In this document: piece by piece, positions 22,680 to 33,292 of the stretch
Numbering within the stretch: the stretch's first letter is position 1
Layout of the letters: each line of letters starts with the position of its first letter
Assembly: GCF_019649055.1 (NCBI RefSeq)
Contig: NW_026570227.1
Location: 2,108,001-2,172,000, forward strand
DNA length: 64,000 nt
Reading direction: 5' to 3'
From: Paramacrobiotus metropolitanus
Taxonomy: Eukaryota > Tardigrada > Eutardigrada > Parachela > Macrobiotidae
The notes under the pieces: model-generated
The model's input: only the letters and a program-made list of their open reading frames with translations
Database searches by the model: none
Told to the model about the DNA's origin: nothing
Position numbers and translations under genes: made by a program

Positions 22680-23868
22680 TATTGCGGCTAAGATTATTAT
22701 AAATTCTGTGTGATTAAAGTATGTTCGATGTTGTGGTTTTGTACAGCACGCGGAAGGAGTGAATGATAAAACTGTCTGCCTGCAGTGCCACCACTCGTAC
22801 GCCGCATGGAATTAACGGATACGAGGAATGAGTGATTTGCTTTGATGTTATCTAGCGCTGATTAATCAAGGGCTGGAAGTAGCTCGCACTTTGCAGTACG
22901 CTTTCGCATAATAATAATTATGGCTCATTCGGCAGTACCGACTACGCATGTATTGTAAAAGACGCTTTTAGAGACGCCGGCTCGTAATGTTTGCAGACTA
23001 TGTATTGAACATATACTGTACCTGCATATCTACACCTGCATGTCTATACTATATACGTGAAATGTAAAACACAATTTACACACATACGAAAATGTACAAT
23101 ACCGGATCGTAGAAAGTCGATACTTTGTTTTAAAACTTATTGCGTAAACCAGGTGTACCCGCTCTCTGTCGCGCAAAGCAGGCCTCGCGTGGGTGAATAC
23201 AACCGGAAATTGAATATCTTTATATGGTTACAAAAAGACTTTGCTACAAATAAATTCCGCAATTGAAAACGTTTCAACATAGTGTGAGCGCTAAAATAAA
23301 CTAAGAAATGTTTTCATTGCTTCCCTTACTTCGTAGTTCTTATGATTACGAATATACGGCACGATCTTCTTCCACAAATATAAGCCCTGGCAGCCCTTCC
23401 GGAAGCAGCATTGATCCGAGCCCTCCGTAAATTATGGAGTTATTCATTTGTTCAAAGTCCATCCTTGCAGAAGATTTTAACTGTTAGGAAAAGAACGTTA
23501 GCCTTGTGTTGTACGAATTTCAGCTTTCCGATAATTGCGCACAGTTTATACTACGAGTACATTCAAGGCAACCTGGGCGATTTTAAGTTTTATCGGTCCT
23601 GCAACCACTACTTGTCAAATGAATATATTATGCACTGTAGTAATCGTATTTTAATGATTTTGTATGTCTCTACGTGCTATTGTGTACGCCATAACTTTGA
23701 TTTAATGTTTAGGGAGCTTTGATTAGTTTATTACATTAAAAGAAGCAATTATTATCACCATGTCGTCGATCAACCATTGGTACCAAGATTAGTCAAATAA
23801 TCATAAATGTAGCAAAAATTATTATGTGGTTAGACTATTGTAAAGGACAGTAGCGGCAATACAATGAT
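22680..23868. other. Intergenic; no gene supported
   Basis: Between the second defensin-like gene and the last GPCR exon. A plus open frame at 23411-23722 has no recognised content. Several ATATACTGTACCTGCATA-like short repeats lie near 23010-23050. Nothing else. Confidence 0.35.
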
Positions 23869-26294
23869 TTAATAAGAACCGCGGCACCGTTGCACCATTC
23901 TGACCAAGGCCTTGCGTAGACCTTGTAGCGTAGTTAGAAAGATAATCGGATCCACAATACTCTGCAGGACGGTGAGAATGTACAGGATGATAAAGGTGCG
24001 TTCGGAGAAGAAACGGAAAATGGATCCCATGCTTAAGTAGAACGCCGCCGGGATCATTAGAAAGGTGTAAGACACGGTAAACAAAGTCACAGTCAGGAAA
24101 GGACCAGAAGACAACGGCCGGTCGCGATTGTTCTCTACAAAGCACAAACCGGGTTTCTTGCAATTATTATTTACCATATTACAATTACCAGCATATTAGT
24201 CAGTTGTTCACAGAATCCGAATTTAGATTTTCCATATTAGGAAAAACTGATAACATCCTGTATCTGTTTGTCTTTCTTAACATATGTACCGGGTGTGACC
24301 TTTGACGCTACTCCATCAGCCGGAATTTTGCGCTCGTATTGGCACTTCCCTGAGTGCAGGTTATTACGAGGACTGTTTCTTGTTCACATACTGGGAAACA
24401 CAGACACATCACTCAGAATCTGTTGTTGCGCGTCATAAAAACGCCATTCATCCTGACAACACAGTAATAACGTGTTCGCGACACACACGCAACTATTGGT
24501 AAGGAGTACACTAACAGAGATTATCAATTGTTCTCAGTGACATAACAAGTACATCATGGTTTGGCAACCTCGTACAAGAGAGCAGTTTAATTTATTACTA
24601 CGCTTAATGCATTTTGTTAAATTTAAATTTATCATGAATGCCAAACGCTTGGTTTATCAGGGCGCATATAAACCGTTTTTTGACGTTATCTGTTGAAATA
24701 ATTTATACTTTTATATACAAAAACTGTTGATCCGTAAGCTGGTCGCCAGTGCCACCGATTACTAAATTCCAGTCACATAATAAAATTATGATTCTTCGCT
24801 GATTTCGATTAAAGAATCATGTGTCATACGGCATTAAATTTAATGGGTTTCGGTTTTTACAATGTTTTATTAGTACTTATCTATATCGTCGTACATGAAC
24901 GTACATAATAACACACTACGAGGTATTAAGAATAATACACTAATAACACACTACGAGGTTTTTACGAGGTATTAAAAACTGTTTAATTGGAAGAAACAAT
25001 TACACGATACACTTGGCCATCAAAGCCTACTGACGGCTGCATACCTGATCGGTTCGCGTGGGCCAGATACGAGCGCATCGTATGTCCGCTGCTCTTCTGC
25101 GTAGAATGGCTTACGTGTGTCACCGCGGGATTTAGCCGGCGCTGCTTCCGGTACTTATACAAAATTACCGGGTACGACGCCACAATCAGCACCTCCAGGA
25201 CGCAGATAATCGTGGCGCACACTGCGATGGCCGTCATTATCATCCGACTGCTCGGTGTGCTCAGTGTACACTGATACCTAATATAATAAATTCATTAAGA
25301 ACATGAAGTTCGTTATATGTACATGGAGATCTTTACATGCATAACCAGCTAGTGGTGGAATACGTTTTTGCTTTGAACTGTACTATATGTAGGTCTTGGT
25401 TTCGATTCCCGAGATTAACCTTATGACCTTACATGTATCTCATAAAGTTAAACCGAAGAAAAGTATTAAACCTTTATACAATAATAATGTATTTGCTGTT
25501 GTGTTGATGCGATAGAAATTACGGAACAAGCATATACACAGAACAAGCATATTACGGAACAAGCAGCTTGTACATTGAAAAGCATATGCTGCTGTAATTA
25601 GATACTAAAAGTATTACCGGTAGTACTGCAGTGCCGGTCCGTATACTTCCCGCAGCACAACCACCGGCAACATCGTCACATGCGTCATCAGGAATGCCGC
25701 GCCGCACAGAATGACGGCCAGTCGGGGAGTGTGGAAATCCCGGTATTCCACAGGAAAAACGATGGCCCAGAAGCGGTTGGCCGTTATTAGAACATGACAG
25801 AAGATGGCCCACGGTCCGATAATGTAAACACCGTAGAGATAGAAAGCGCAGACGTGCTCTCCCAGCCAGAAACGGTTGTAACCGCTTTGCACGAGGTACA
25901 GCGGGGTGTTGACGACGAAGGAGGTGACGATGCAGAGAGACAGATTTAAGACATATAGATAAAAAGCGTTGTGCAAGAGACTGTAGTTTGTGAGGATTAG
26001 CAGACAGGTTAGACCGTTGAGAAGGAGGGAAACCGTAGCGAACACCACGTCCAGAATCTGCGGCATCCCGAAGATGTAGCGTAACGGTGGTAACAGGATG
26101 GCGGTCCCGTTGGTTGCATTGGTAAAAATGGTCTCATTGGATTTCCCCATTAGGGTTTGGCTGATTACACTGGAAACGGTGGTCGCATTGACTTCTTCAA
26201 TAATTGCTTCGATTTTCACAAGTAGCGGCGATAATGAGGTCATTGTCCCATTAGTGACACCGGTAACCACAGACGTCGCATTGGAAGTCTCCAT
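23869..26294 (-). CDS. Class A (rhodopsin-like) G-protein-coupled receptor
   Basis: Three exons, 25618-26294, 25006-25277 and 23869-24134, total 1215 nt (404 aa plus stop) with matching phases. The N-terminus bears six N-glycosylation sites. TM1-TM4 are in exon 1, TM5 in exon 2, TM6-TM7 in exon 3. TM1 has the Asn of LLLNG. The TM3 Cys (HVCAFY) can pair with the ECL2 Cys (YQCTLS). DRY is NRF, and NPxxY is DPIIF, so the class A switches are modified. TM2 lacks the usual Asp. A short C-terminal tail (RCRGSY) follows. Ligand unknown. Start chosen at METSNATS because glycosylated ectodomain follows; an upstream in-frame ATG at 26459 is possible. The exon 2 donor (GTGTAA) is the weakest border. Confidence 0.8.
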
Positions 26295-26603
26295 AGTCAC
26301 ACGCTTTGCTATGATTAAACCAAACACTGTCGTTGTGTACAAAAACGGCGATTGATAATCATGGAATTGCTTGGGTAAATCTGGAAGCCGGGTTTTACCC
26401 TGGTTTTGAAATGAAGCCACAAAAATCGTAGGTTGTGTAGGATTATAACGGTTACACATTACAATACAGCACGCGACTACTTCGTGTACAAAATGAGAAA
26501 CAGAGGTGCAGCCGGATTTATAAGGCATTCGCTGCCGGCAATTAGAATGAACAGCGGGACATCCATTAGCCTGTCGCGTCGCGTTAGAATAAGTTACTTT
26601 CAC

Positions 26604-28077
26604 GGTGACATAAATACTTTTTAATGTATCGCATTATGGGTGCTTATAAATGACCGGAAAGAGCTCCAATGTGGGATCAATATACACTATTGGATGCTGC
26701 ACGTGCATGTACGTGTTGCACATTTATCATGTAAGAGCATAGCGTAACCAGCCGGTATACATCCTCACACTTGATGAAGTTTCCGCTTGATAAAGCATTC
26801 GGTGGGCAGTATCCTGATTCCGTGATGTTAAAATTTAAAAAAAGCTAAAGATTTATTTACTTAAATAATATATGGCAAACAGTCGGACATGCCTAGTGTC
26901 GAATAAGCATGGTGCACATGTTTGCATTTCAACCTTTTGGAATCGAATTTCATTCCGAATGTTGTGTGTATATGAAGCATAAACGGTTTTCACGCCAGTA
27001 TATGCAGGAATGTGATAAACCGATGTAAAAAATTCGGGAGACTATTTTGTCTTGTGTGCCTTTTACAGCAAAAGTTTAAAAACTCTTTTATTTAATATCT
27101 TTTAAATACATCAGTTAACAGCTGCAGAAATTACACGTGTACCGCAGTGTCGGTAAATTTTTTTATTGCCTCTGAAAACCAGTTTCCATGATGTTATTAC
27201 GTACTCCAGTAAATGCTTTACATGCAGTGCTTTGCAAACAGTTTGTTTGCAACAGTAGCTGATTTTATCGGTCTCACCACTTCAAAAACTGTAATGTACA
27301 GATCTGTATTTACTATTCACTGTATAAAACTGCGAGCACGCCGCCGGTATGCGCTATACCCGGCTTATGGTAGAGGTTCGGCTTTGGTGAAAACTTGCAC
27401 AGAGCTTCATTACGGCCATCCAGAATTTTGTTGTTAGTGTAAAATGGCTGTCCTCAGGATCCATAATGTCTGCTATCTGTTATGTTACTTCTCCCTGAAA
27501 TTTACCGCAGTAAGAATTGTTTTCGCAAATACTGTGCATTATTAATATGCGTATATTATTACAATAATGAGTACTCATTACGTTTAACAAGATTCGTGGG
27601 TAAAAACTGGCGTGGATAGCCTGGGCGTCAATTTGGTTCGTTTCGATTTAATAAGAAGAATCGAGCGGTCTTTATACCTATTTATTATGGGCGCACCGTT
27701 TTTACAGACAATTCTTCGTCAAAATTTGTATGTGAAAACGGTCATTAATTTATGTGAATTTTTAAATAAGTACTAATTTTCCACGAAGATCTGTCTGTAT
27801 AACTATGCGCCGATGAGTATTTAAACCGTTTGAAATCTTATTTCACTAATATCCCAACTGGATGTTCGCTTAACCTGATTTCACGCCAACGAATACCAAT
27901 TAAGGTACCTGGCCAGGCTGGCCGTATATGGAATGTATTAGGATTCGTTTTACAAAGCTTTTAGGAATGGAATGATCAATCGCAATACCTTTAGCAAGGG
28001 GACCTGAATGTGAAGGATTTACCGGGTCAAATCCCATAACACGATGGATTATGAATCTATGTTAATTGTCATTGCAG
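26604..28077. other. Intergenic and putative upstream intron of the lectin gene
   Basis: No exon could be defended here. The lectin exon at 28078 needs an upstream exon on the plus strand carrying a signal peptide, and I did not find one with confidence. The plus open frame 27213-27437 is not convincing. Confidence 0.4.
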
Positions 28078-28602
28078 GCAACGGACAGCCACCAGTCTCT
28101 CGCTTCACCAAGCAAGACAAGAGGAATGTGGAATCTACCTTCACCGCTGCCTAATCCGCCGGATGAAGTTGACGAGTGCCCATTCTGCCAGAAACCCATC
28201 GACCCACCCATCTTCTCCGTCAGCATTCCGCACGGACGCACCCGGAAATTAATTTGCCCAGCGGGTCCCGAGCGACCCAATGACGGGCTACCGGAACGCG
28301 GAAAGATGGCATGGGGACCGACGTTCGCCCGGGTGGTGGCGGCTGAATACAGTGCTACCGCCCAGGAAGAGCGTCTGCTAGAAACAAGCAAAACGGTGGA
28401 TCCGGCGTGCCCAGATCTGGATGTCCTAGCCAAAGTAAAGGAGACGTGTAATGGAAAGGTTACGTCCTGTTCGTTTAAGGCGGACGATCCTTCGGTAAAA
28501 GCCGGCTGCTCCGGCCGCCCGTTGCTGGTGTATGTGGAGTGCCATCGTCCAGGCGGCGCTCGCGCTACATCTGTGTTGTCGATGACCAGATTTGCCGCAT
28601 AG
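28078..28602 (+). CDS. SUEL-type (galactose/rhamnose-binding) lectin-domain protein, terminal exon
   Basis: The exon opens after a good acceptor (TTGTCATTGCAG) in phase 0 and ends at TAG, encoding about 174 aa. From about residue 55 the order KLICPAG, ARVVAAEYSA, a mid Cys, VKETCNGKVTSCSF, a Cys, and RPLLVYVEC follows the SUEL/galactose-binding lectin plan (L.C..G, V..A.YG, C.GK..C.V, C.G..K.L.V.Y.C). A Pro-rich N-terminal part has a CPFC pair. Such lectins are usually extracellular and often tandem or fused to other modules. Upstream exon(s) with the signal peptide are not identified, so the gene is partial. The GC-rich exon stands out from AT-rich flanks. Confidence 0.6.
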   Translation, partial: ATDSHQSLASPSKTRGMWNLPSPLPNPPDEVDECPFCQKPIDPPIFSVSIPHGRTRKLICPAGPERPNDGLPERGKMAWGPTFARVVAAEYSATAQEERLLETSKTVDPACPDLDVLAKVKETCNGKVTSCSFKADDPSVKAGCSGRPLLVYVECHRPGGARATSVLSMTRFAA

Positions 28603-29200
28603 CTGACGTGTTTTGAAGTACAGAGGAATCCGTGTCCATGAGAAAAAGATAGTGTAGAAAATTTTTTTGCCTGATTTTTAAATCACTATTTAACCGTTCT
28701 AGCACCACGGACGGTTATTTCTGGTCGAAAAGCTTTCAAACTTTTTTAGAATTGTTATAAAAATACGGTGCTTCGTTAAACCTTTACGTTTTGCTTCAGA
28801 TTATTGATTTATAGGATCTTTCGTATTATCTTTCCTATCTAACGTGGAATAAAATTTGACCATTGGCCATGACTGTGGGCCATTGGGTACGTTTTGGGAC
28901 CTAAGTCGTACTTGCCAGTACTTACCAACCCATGCACAAAAAACGATAAGCACGTTTTACATAGTGATTTTATTATTTTTTTGTTATGGAATTAAAAGAT
29001 GAGCAGCAGAATTGATCAAACGCTAGTTAAAATACCACGGCATCAACTAGTGAATCGTGAGCATAATATAAGAGACTTGTTCAGCGCGAAAGGCTGGTAA
29101 TAATAACCTTCACGAACAGTAGCGAGTTCGCAGCTGCGAACGTGGCTGTTATCCAAGGCTGCTTTGAGCTACATAGTATTATCATCTCGATACAGTACCG
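28603..29200. other. Intergenic; nothing recognised
   Basis: AT-rich sequence downstream of the lectin exon. No coding or repeat signal recognised. Confidence 0.3.
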
Positions 29201-29209
29201 GAAACTGCC

Positions 29210-29551
29210 AAAGTGGGGTAGCAAGAGAATGGTTAAAATAACTGACTTGTTGACTAGCAACCGAATTTGCCATCGGCATACCCTAAGCTGGCTAAGCATA
29301 ATTCACAATCATAGGTAATCATCACGGAGCGCAGCGATATTCTGTGGTACTGTACTGAAATTAACTACAAAGTACAGTAAATAAATGTAACTACATGTAC
29401 TGCAGTATGCAAACGGCACTGTAATAAACCTGCATAATGACTTACGTTTATTTTCTTTGGAATCTTTTGATGTATCTGTAATCGCCTTAGTTTTTTATTT
29501 AGTTTGTAATGCTGCCGCCAACAATTCATTGACTTGTTAATAGTATCCGGT
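29210..29551. repeat. Dispersed repeat, left part (paralogous to 53545-53720)
   Basis: Shares GTTAAAATAACTGACTTGTT and the following GCAACCGAAT and TATTCTGTGGTACT segments with 53560-53700. It ends exactly where the LTR element begins. Together with 47736-47960 it represents a pre-insertion locus related to 53.5-54.4 kb. Confidence 0.65.
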
Positions 29552-29888
29552 TGTGAGCGGGGGTTCACTAGCGTTCACGTCCACGACGCTACGCCAGCTG
29601 GATTACGTGTCTGTGTTGTGTCTCGCTCTGATTGGCTAGTGGGCGCGGCATAGCACGTGCTGCACAGTGTTACACACTGTTGAATTGGCTCTACGATTTG
29701 CGATCGAGCTGCGCCGATCACTTGTTGATTTCTGTTGTGCAGATTTTCAATATTATTAAAAGTTGGCTATTAGCGGTGCGACGTCTCGCGATTCCGCGTA
29801 GTTCGCTATACATATCGCATAGCTCACTCCACGGGATAGATTCCGTTTCTGTCTCCGTCCCTGGATCCATTCTGGATCTAGCATTAGA
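29552..29888 (+). repeat. 5' LTR
   Basis: 337 bases starting TGTGAGCGGGGG and ending ATCTAGCATTAGA directly before the primer site. Identical to 47399-47735 by eye. A TATTAAAAG run near 29753 could serve as a TATA-like element. U3/R/U5 borders cannot be set from sequence. A plus open frame starting inside it is incidental. Confidence 0.95.
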
Positions 29889-29899
29889 TGGTAGCAGAG
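29889..29899 (+). other. Primer-binding site for initiator tRNA-Met
   Basis: TGGTAGCAGAG immediately after the 5' LTR is complementary to the 3' end (CTCTGCTACCA) of animal initiator tRNA-Met, an 11-base match. This is where minus-strand DNA synthesis would start. The next base departs from the tRNA. Confidence 0.85.
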
Positions 29900-31559
29900 C
29901 CGACAGCGGTTCTCTGACTGAATTGTGTCAGGCAAAGTTGGCCTGTTATCTGATGTGTTTTCTGTGACCAGTAAGGCACAGGTCCGTGCAACAGCAAAGC
30001 GCACACCACAAGCGGTGCAACTCCATCGGGACGCGGATTTCCAGCTTTGGTTTTCGGTACAGTGTCTTCAGCGAAGACCTGTGCTGTTTCCTCAGCTGAG
30101 CAAGAGTACAAGAGTTCAGTCGTCAGTGTTCCTCGGTGTAGAGTCTTCAGCGAAGACCTACACTGGTGTCACTGATACTCGGCAAGGATTCAGCGAATCC
30201 TAAGCCGTGGGCCACAAGCGGCGAAGCGCCAAAAGGGGTGCACGGGACAAGACCAGATCAGACTCCTCCAAACTGGAGTAGAGCGCCACTACTGTTGCTA
30301 CGGCAGTCAGCCGGCACAGTAACTGACTAAAAGCGTGCGGCACAACCGCTACGGAAAAGCGGCAGCGCGGGAACGGAGTGTGGAGAAGAATCGGATCATC
30401 TGGATCATTTCCCCGCGGAACGGACGGTGAACAGGTAGAAAAGCCGTTATTAATTACGGGATTGGTTAGATGGTAAAATCGTCAATTTTTATTGGTCCGT
30501 ACTGAGCTGAGCATAGAAGTAGGCGGAGTTTTGCACGCGGCACGCATGTCTGGCCGTTGACCGTGACGTCAGGCTGATATAAAATTTAAGTGGCCTAATG
30601 TGATTGGTCAGTTATCTGAGCTGTGATTGGCTGAAATCTGAACTGAATATTTTGAGCTAGTCGACCAATCAGAACGAAGTAAACAACGTAAATGGGGATT
30701 TTCCGCTGAACTTGAGTTGTAACGAGAATTTCGACTTGAGACTAGATATTTGAAAGGAAAAGTGACCTTTCGAGTTAAGACAAGGGAAAAGTGACCTTTA
30801 ACTGAAATTGAGTTGGAAAGTGACCTTTAACTTGAATTGAACTGGAAAGTGACCCGTTGAACTTGAGTTGTAATGAGAAATAGGAATCGAAATGAGATAT
30901 TTGAAAGGGAAAGTGACCTTTTGAGTTGAGTTGAACTGAAAGTGACCTTTTAACAGAAATTGAGTTGAAAGTGATTTTGAACTTGAAATTGAGCTGGAAA
31001 GTGACCTTTAACTGAAATTGAGCTCGAAAGTGACCTTTAAGTGAAATTGAGTCGGAAAGTGACCTTTAAGTTAAACTGAGCTGGAAAGTGACCTTTTAAG
31101 TTGAGTTGAGTCGGAAAGTGACCTTTGAGATCAGAAGTTGACCTTTGACCCCGAAAAGTGACCTTTACCGAAAAATTAAAATTGACTGAATTGACATCTC
31201 GAGTGACCTTTAAGATCTGCAAACGATCAACGGTGACCTTTATCGAAGTTAAAATTGCGTTGTAATAGTATAACGATATTAGCAGCAGTAGGATCTCATT
31301 CGTAAACGTGTTTTAAACTGTAAAAGCGGATTCGAAGTTTTGTCTGAAAAGTGACCTTTAGGGCAAATCTCTCGAAGTTTTTATTGAAAAAGTGACCTTT
31401 AAACGGAACTTAGTCGAAATTTTTCAACCGAAAAGTGACCTTTAAAAGGGACTTAAAAAAATTTCGAACTGTAAAGTGACCTTTAGGACAACTGAATAAA
31501 CCATACGATAACGTGTGTGTGAGAACAATTGGCAGGAGCGTCAAAGTTATCCGATCAAC
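29900..31559 (+). other. 5' leader of the retrotransposon
   Basis: About 1.66 kb without a sustained open frame. The first half (about 30020-30380) contains GGCCACAAGCGGCGAA and CTACGGCAGTCAGCCGGC, which recur in the 3' repeats at 46.1-46.6 kb. The second half is the TGACCTTT array. Expected to hold packaging and dimerisation signals; none is recognised by name. Confidence 0.6.
30761..31485 (+). repeat. TGACCTTT octamer array in the leader
   Basis: About 18 copies of TGACCTTT, mostly within AAAGTGACCTTTAA, spaced roughly 25-60 bases in a degenerate tandem (spacer often TGAATTGAGTTGGA-like). All face the same way. The complement is AAAGGTCA, the NBRE nuclear-receptor site. A few decayed copies (GTGACCCGTT, GTGATTTTGA) lie within the array. 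Confidence 0.9.
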
Positions 31560-31850
31560 ATGGACAAAGACAATGTGGAACCGACATCTAACAGCAGCCA
31601 GGGAAGCAGGAGCTCCCGCGGATCACAGCAAGGCGCAGTCGATCCGTATAAGAAGGAATACAAGTCGCTCGCGCGTCCAGTCGGACACGATAGACAGACC
31701 CGAGCGGCTGTGACCTTTGCAAGAAAGGACAGCAAAGGCAGTGACATGACAGTACATACCAAGTGGCGCTCGGAGCTATACAGAACGAAGAGAGCTCCAG
31801 CGGTGACGGAAAGCAAACTCCCGCGTCTGCGGCGGGAGGCAAACCGATGA
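31560..31850 (+). CDS. gag: gag, N-terminal segment (frame-broken)
   Basis: First good ATG after the leader (MDKDNVEP, 31560). It encodes a Ser/Gln/Arg-rich stretch of about 97 aa. The open frame then ends at 31850 while the next gag frame already runs from about 31763, so a single-base frame break lies near 31780. No domain is recognised in this part. Start chosen because it is the first ATG downstream of the repeat leader. Confidence 0.6.
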   Translation: MDKDNVEPTSNSSQGSRSSRGSQQGAVDPYKKEYKSLARPVGHDRQTRAAVTFARKDSKGSDMTVHTKWRSELYRTKRAPAVTESKLPRLRREANR

Positions 31851-33292
31851 ACCAGAAAAAGGTCACTGGTGAGGATGGAACCACAAAAATGGAAGCGGAG
31901 GCAGTTGGGGCATCACAGTTGGATGCTACCATTGTCAGAACAGAAGAGCAGGATAAAAACGCAAACCCGGCTCAAGTGGAAATGGAAAAGACAAAGGTTA
32001 CCGAAGAAGAATTGGCTGAGCTCGGATTGAGTGACCTTTCGCTGAATGACAAAGCGGCAGACGATGACCTTTGGGCAACTCCAATGGTCTCAGATGAGTC
32101 CAATGAATCATATTTCACGGACGATGAAACGACTATGAATATGTCATTCCAATCCGCAATGAGACAAGCTGACCGTGCTGAAGGGATGACACCTTTCAAA
32201 GAGATACCGGAGCACCTTATTGAACGGACAACAACAGGAAAGGTCATCAACGTACAACCACCGTCACCTAACAGTCCCACGTCAACTCTGAAGAGACGCG
32301 TGAAGGAGTTGGAAGAAGAACTTGAAACCAAGGAAAGCCTGGTGGCGAAGAAGAAACAGGAATATCAAAATCGGATAGGATCTCTGGATGCTCGTATCTA
32401 TGAACTGGAGCAACAACAAGCTGACTTGGAAAGCACAGCGGACGAATGGAAGATTAAATACGAGCGTCAAAAAGAGCTTGCTGAGGAGTACCTGAAAATG
32501 GTAGATGACAGAGAAATGGAAGGTCATCTCGCAGTCAGTGACCTTAACGAGTCAGCCGAAAGGTCACGGCACTTGGCGGAATTGAAGGACGAGTGTGACA
32601 AATTGCGTCAAAAGGTCACCGAAGCCGAAACTAAACGGGACGAATACGCCGCCAACCTAGCAGAGGCTACACAACGATTGACAAAGTTGGCGACGGAAAC
32701 GTTTAAGCTCAGGAATGACCTGAAGCTGCGGGAGGAAGATGTCAGCACCCTGCAACACGAGTCGAAAGGTCACCAGAAACGGGCAGACGAAGCTGAAAAG
32801 TTACGCAACGACGCAATCAAAGAGATGCGCGAGGCAAGAGACATTACAGCCACTGAAGGGGAACGCCTGAAAGAAGAAATCGAAAAGGTCAACCGGGAGA
32901 ATGAAAAGGTCATGGTAGACATTGAAAAGGTCACCAAGGAGGGACTTAAATGGCAGAAGGAAGCACGTCGAATGGACACAATGGTTACAGCATTGGAGCG
33001 GAAGGATAAAGTGTGGCAGCAACAAGTCGCAGAAAAGAGCCAGGAAGTTACGAGGCTAAATAGCGAACTACTCGAAATGACTACCACAGCACTGGCAAAG
33101 GATGATGAGTTGATCGCGATCAAGAATCAGCTGAGAGCAGCCGCTGGACAATATAAGCAACTTGAAAAAGAAACAACCGAGCTGGTCGAGCACATCAAAA
33201 GATGGAACAGGATAACGAAAAGGTCACGCAGCAAGAGACGTTTAAGCTGCACGAACACCTACGAAAGGTCGACTTGGAAAATTCCGATTTGA
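31763..33292 (+). CDS. gag: gag, long coiled-coil segment
   Basis: About 500 codons rich in Glu, Lys, Gln and Ala with continuous heptad character (for example LKRRVKELEEELETKESLVA) from about 32270 on, predicting a long parallel coiled coil. The segment before it is acidic. Ty3 Gags are usually compact, so a coiled coil of this length is unusual and may drive assembly or bind host filaments. The first codon in the open frame is GTG and is not a real start; the segment joins the 31560 part. The frame ends shortly after a break near 33195, with the coiled coil continuing in 33202-34374. It contains about ten in-frame AAAGGTCA octamers. Confidence 0.75.
   Translation: MALGAIQNEESSSGDGKQTPASAAGGKPMNQKKVTGEDGTTKMEAEAVGASQLDATIVRTEEQDKNANPAQVEMEKTKVTEEELAELGLSDLSLNDKAADDDLWATPMVSDESNESYFTDDETTMNMSFQSAMRQADRAEGMTPFKEIPEHLIERTTTGKVINVQPPSPNSPTSTLKRRVKELEEELETKESLVAKKKQEYQNRIGSLDARIYELEQQQADLESTADEWKIKYERQKELAEEYLKMVDDREMEGHLAVSDLNESAERSRHLAELKDECDKLRQKVTEAETKRDEYAANLAEATQRLTKLATETFKLRNDLKLREEDVSTLQHESKGHQKRADEAEKLRNDAIKEMREARDITATEGERLKEEIEKVNRENEKVMVDIEKVTKEGLKWQKEARRMDTMVTALERKDKVWQQQVAEKSQEVTRLNSELLEMTTTALAKDDELIAIKNQLRAAAGQYKQLEKETTELVEHIKRWNRITKRSRSKRRLSCTNTYERSTWKIPI

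Noticed and set aside
25360-25430. tRNA-like B box (GGTTTCGATTCCC) with an upstream A-box-like TAGTGGTGGAA
   Set aside because: No pairing acceptor stem or anticodon arm could be drawn. At best a tRNA-derived relic.
28062-28433. Minus-strand 123-codon open frame
   Set aside because: Shadow of the SUEL lectin exon on the plus strand.
29632-29967. Plus open frames beginning inside each LTR
   Set aside because: They run across LTR and primer site without a recognised protein and repeat simply because the LTRs are identical.
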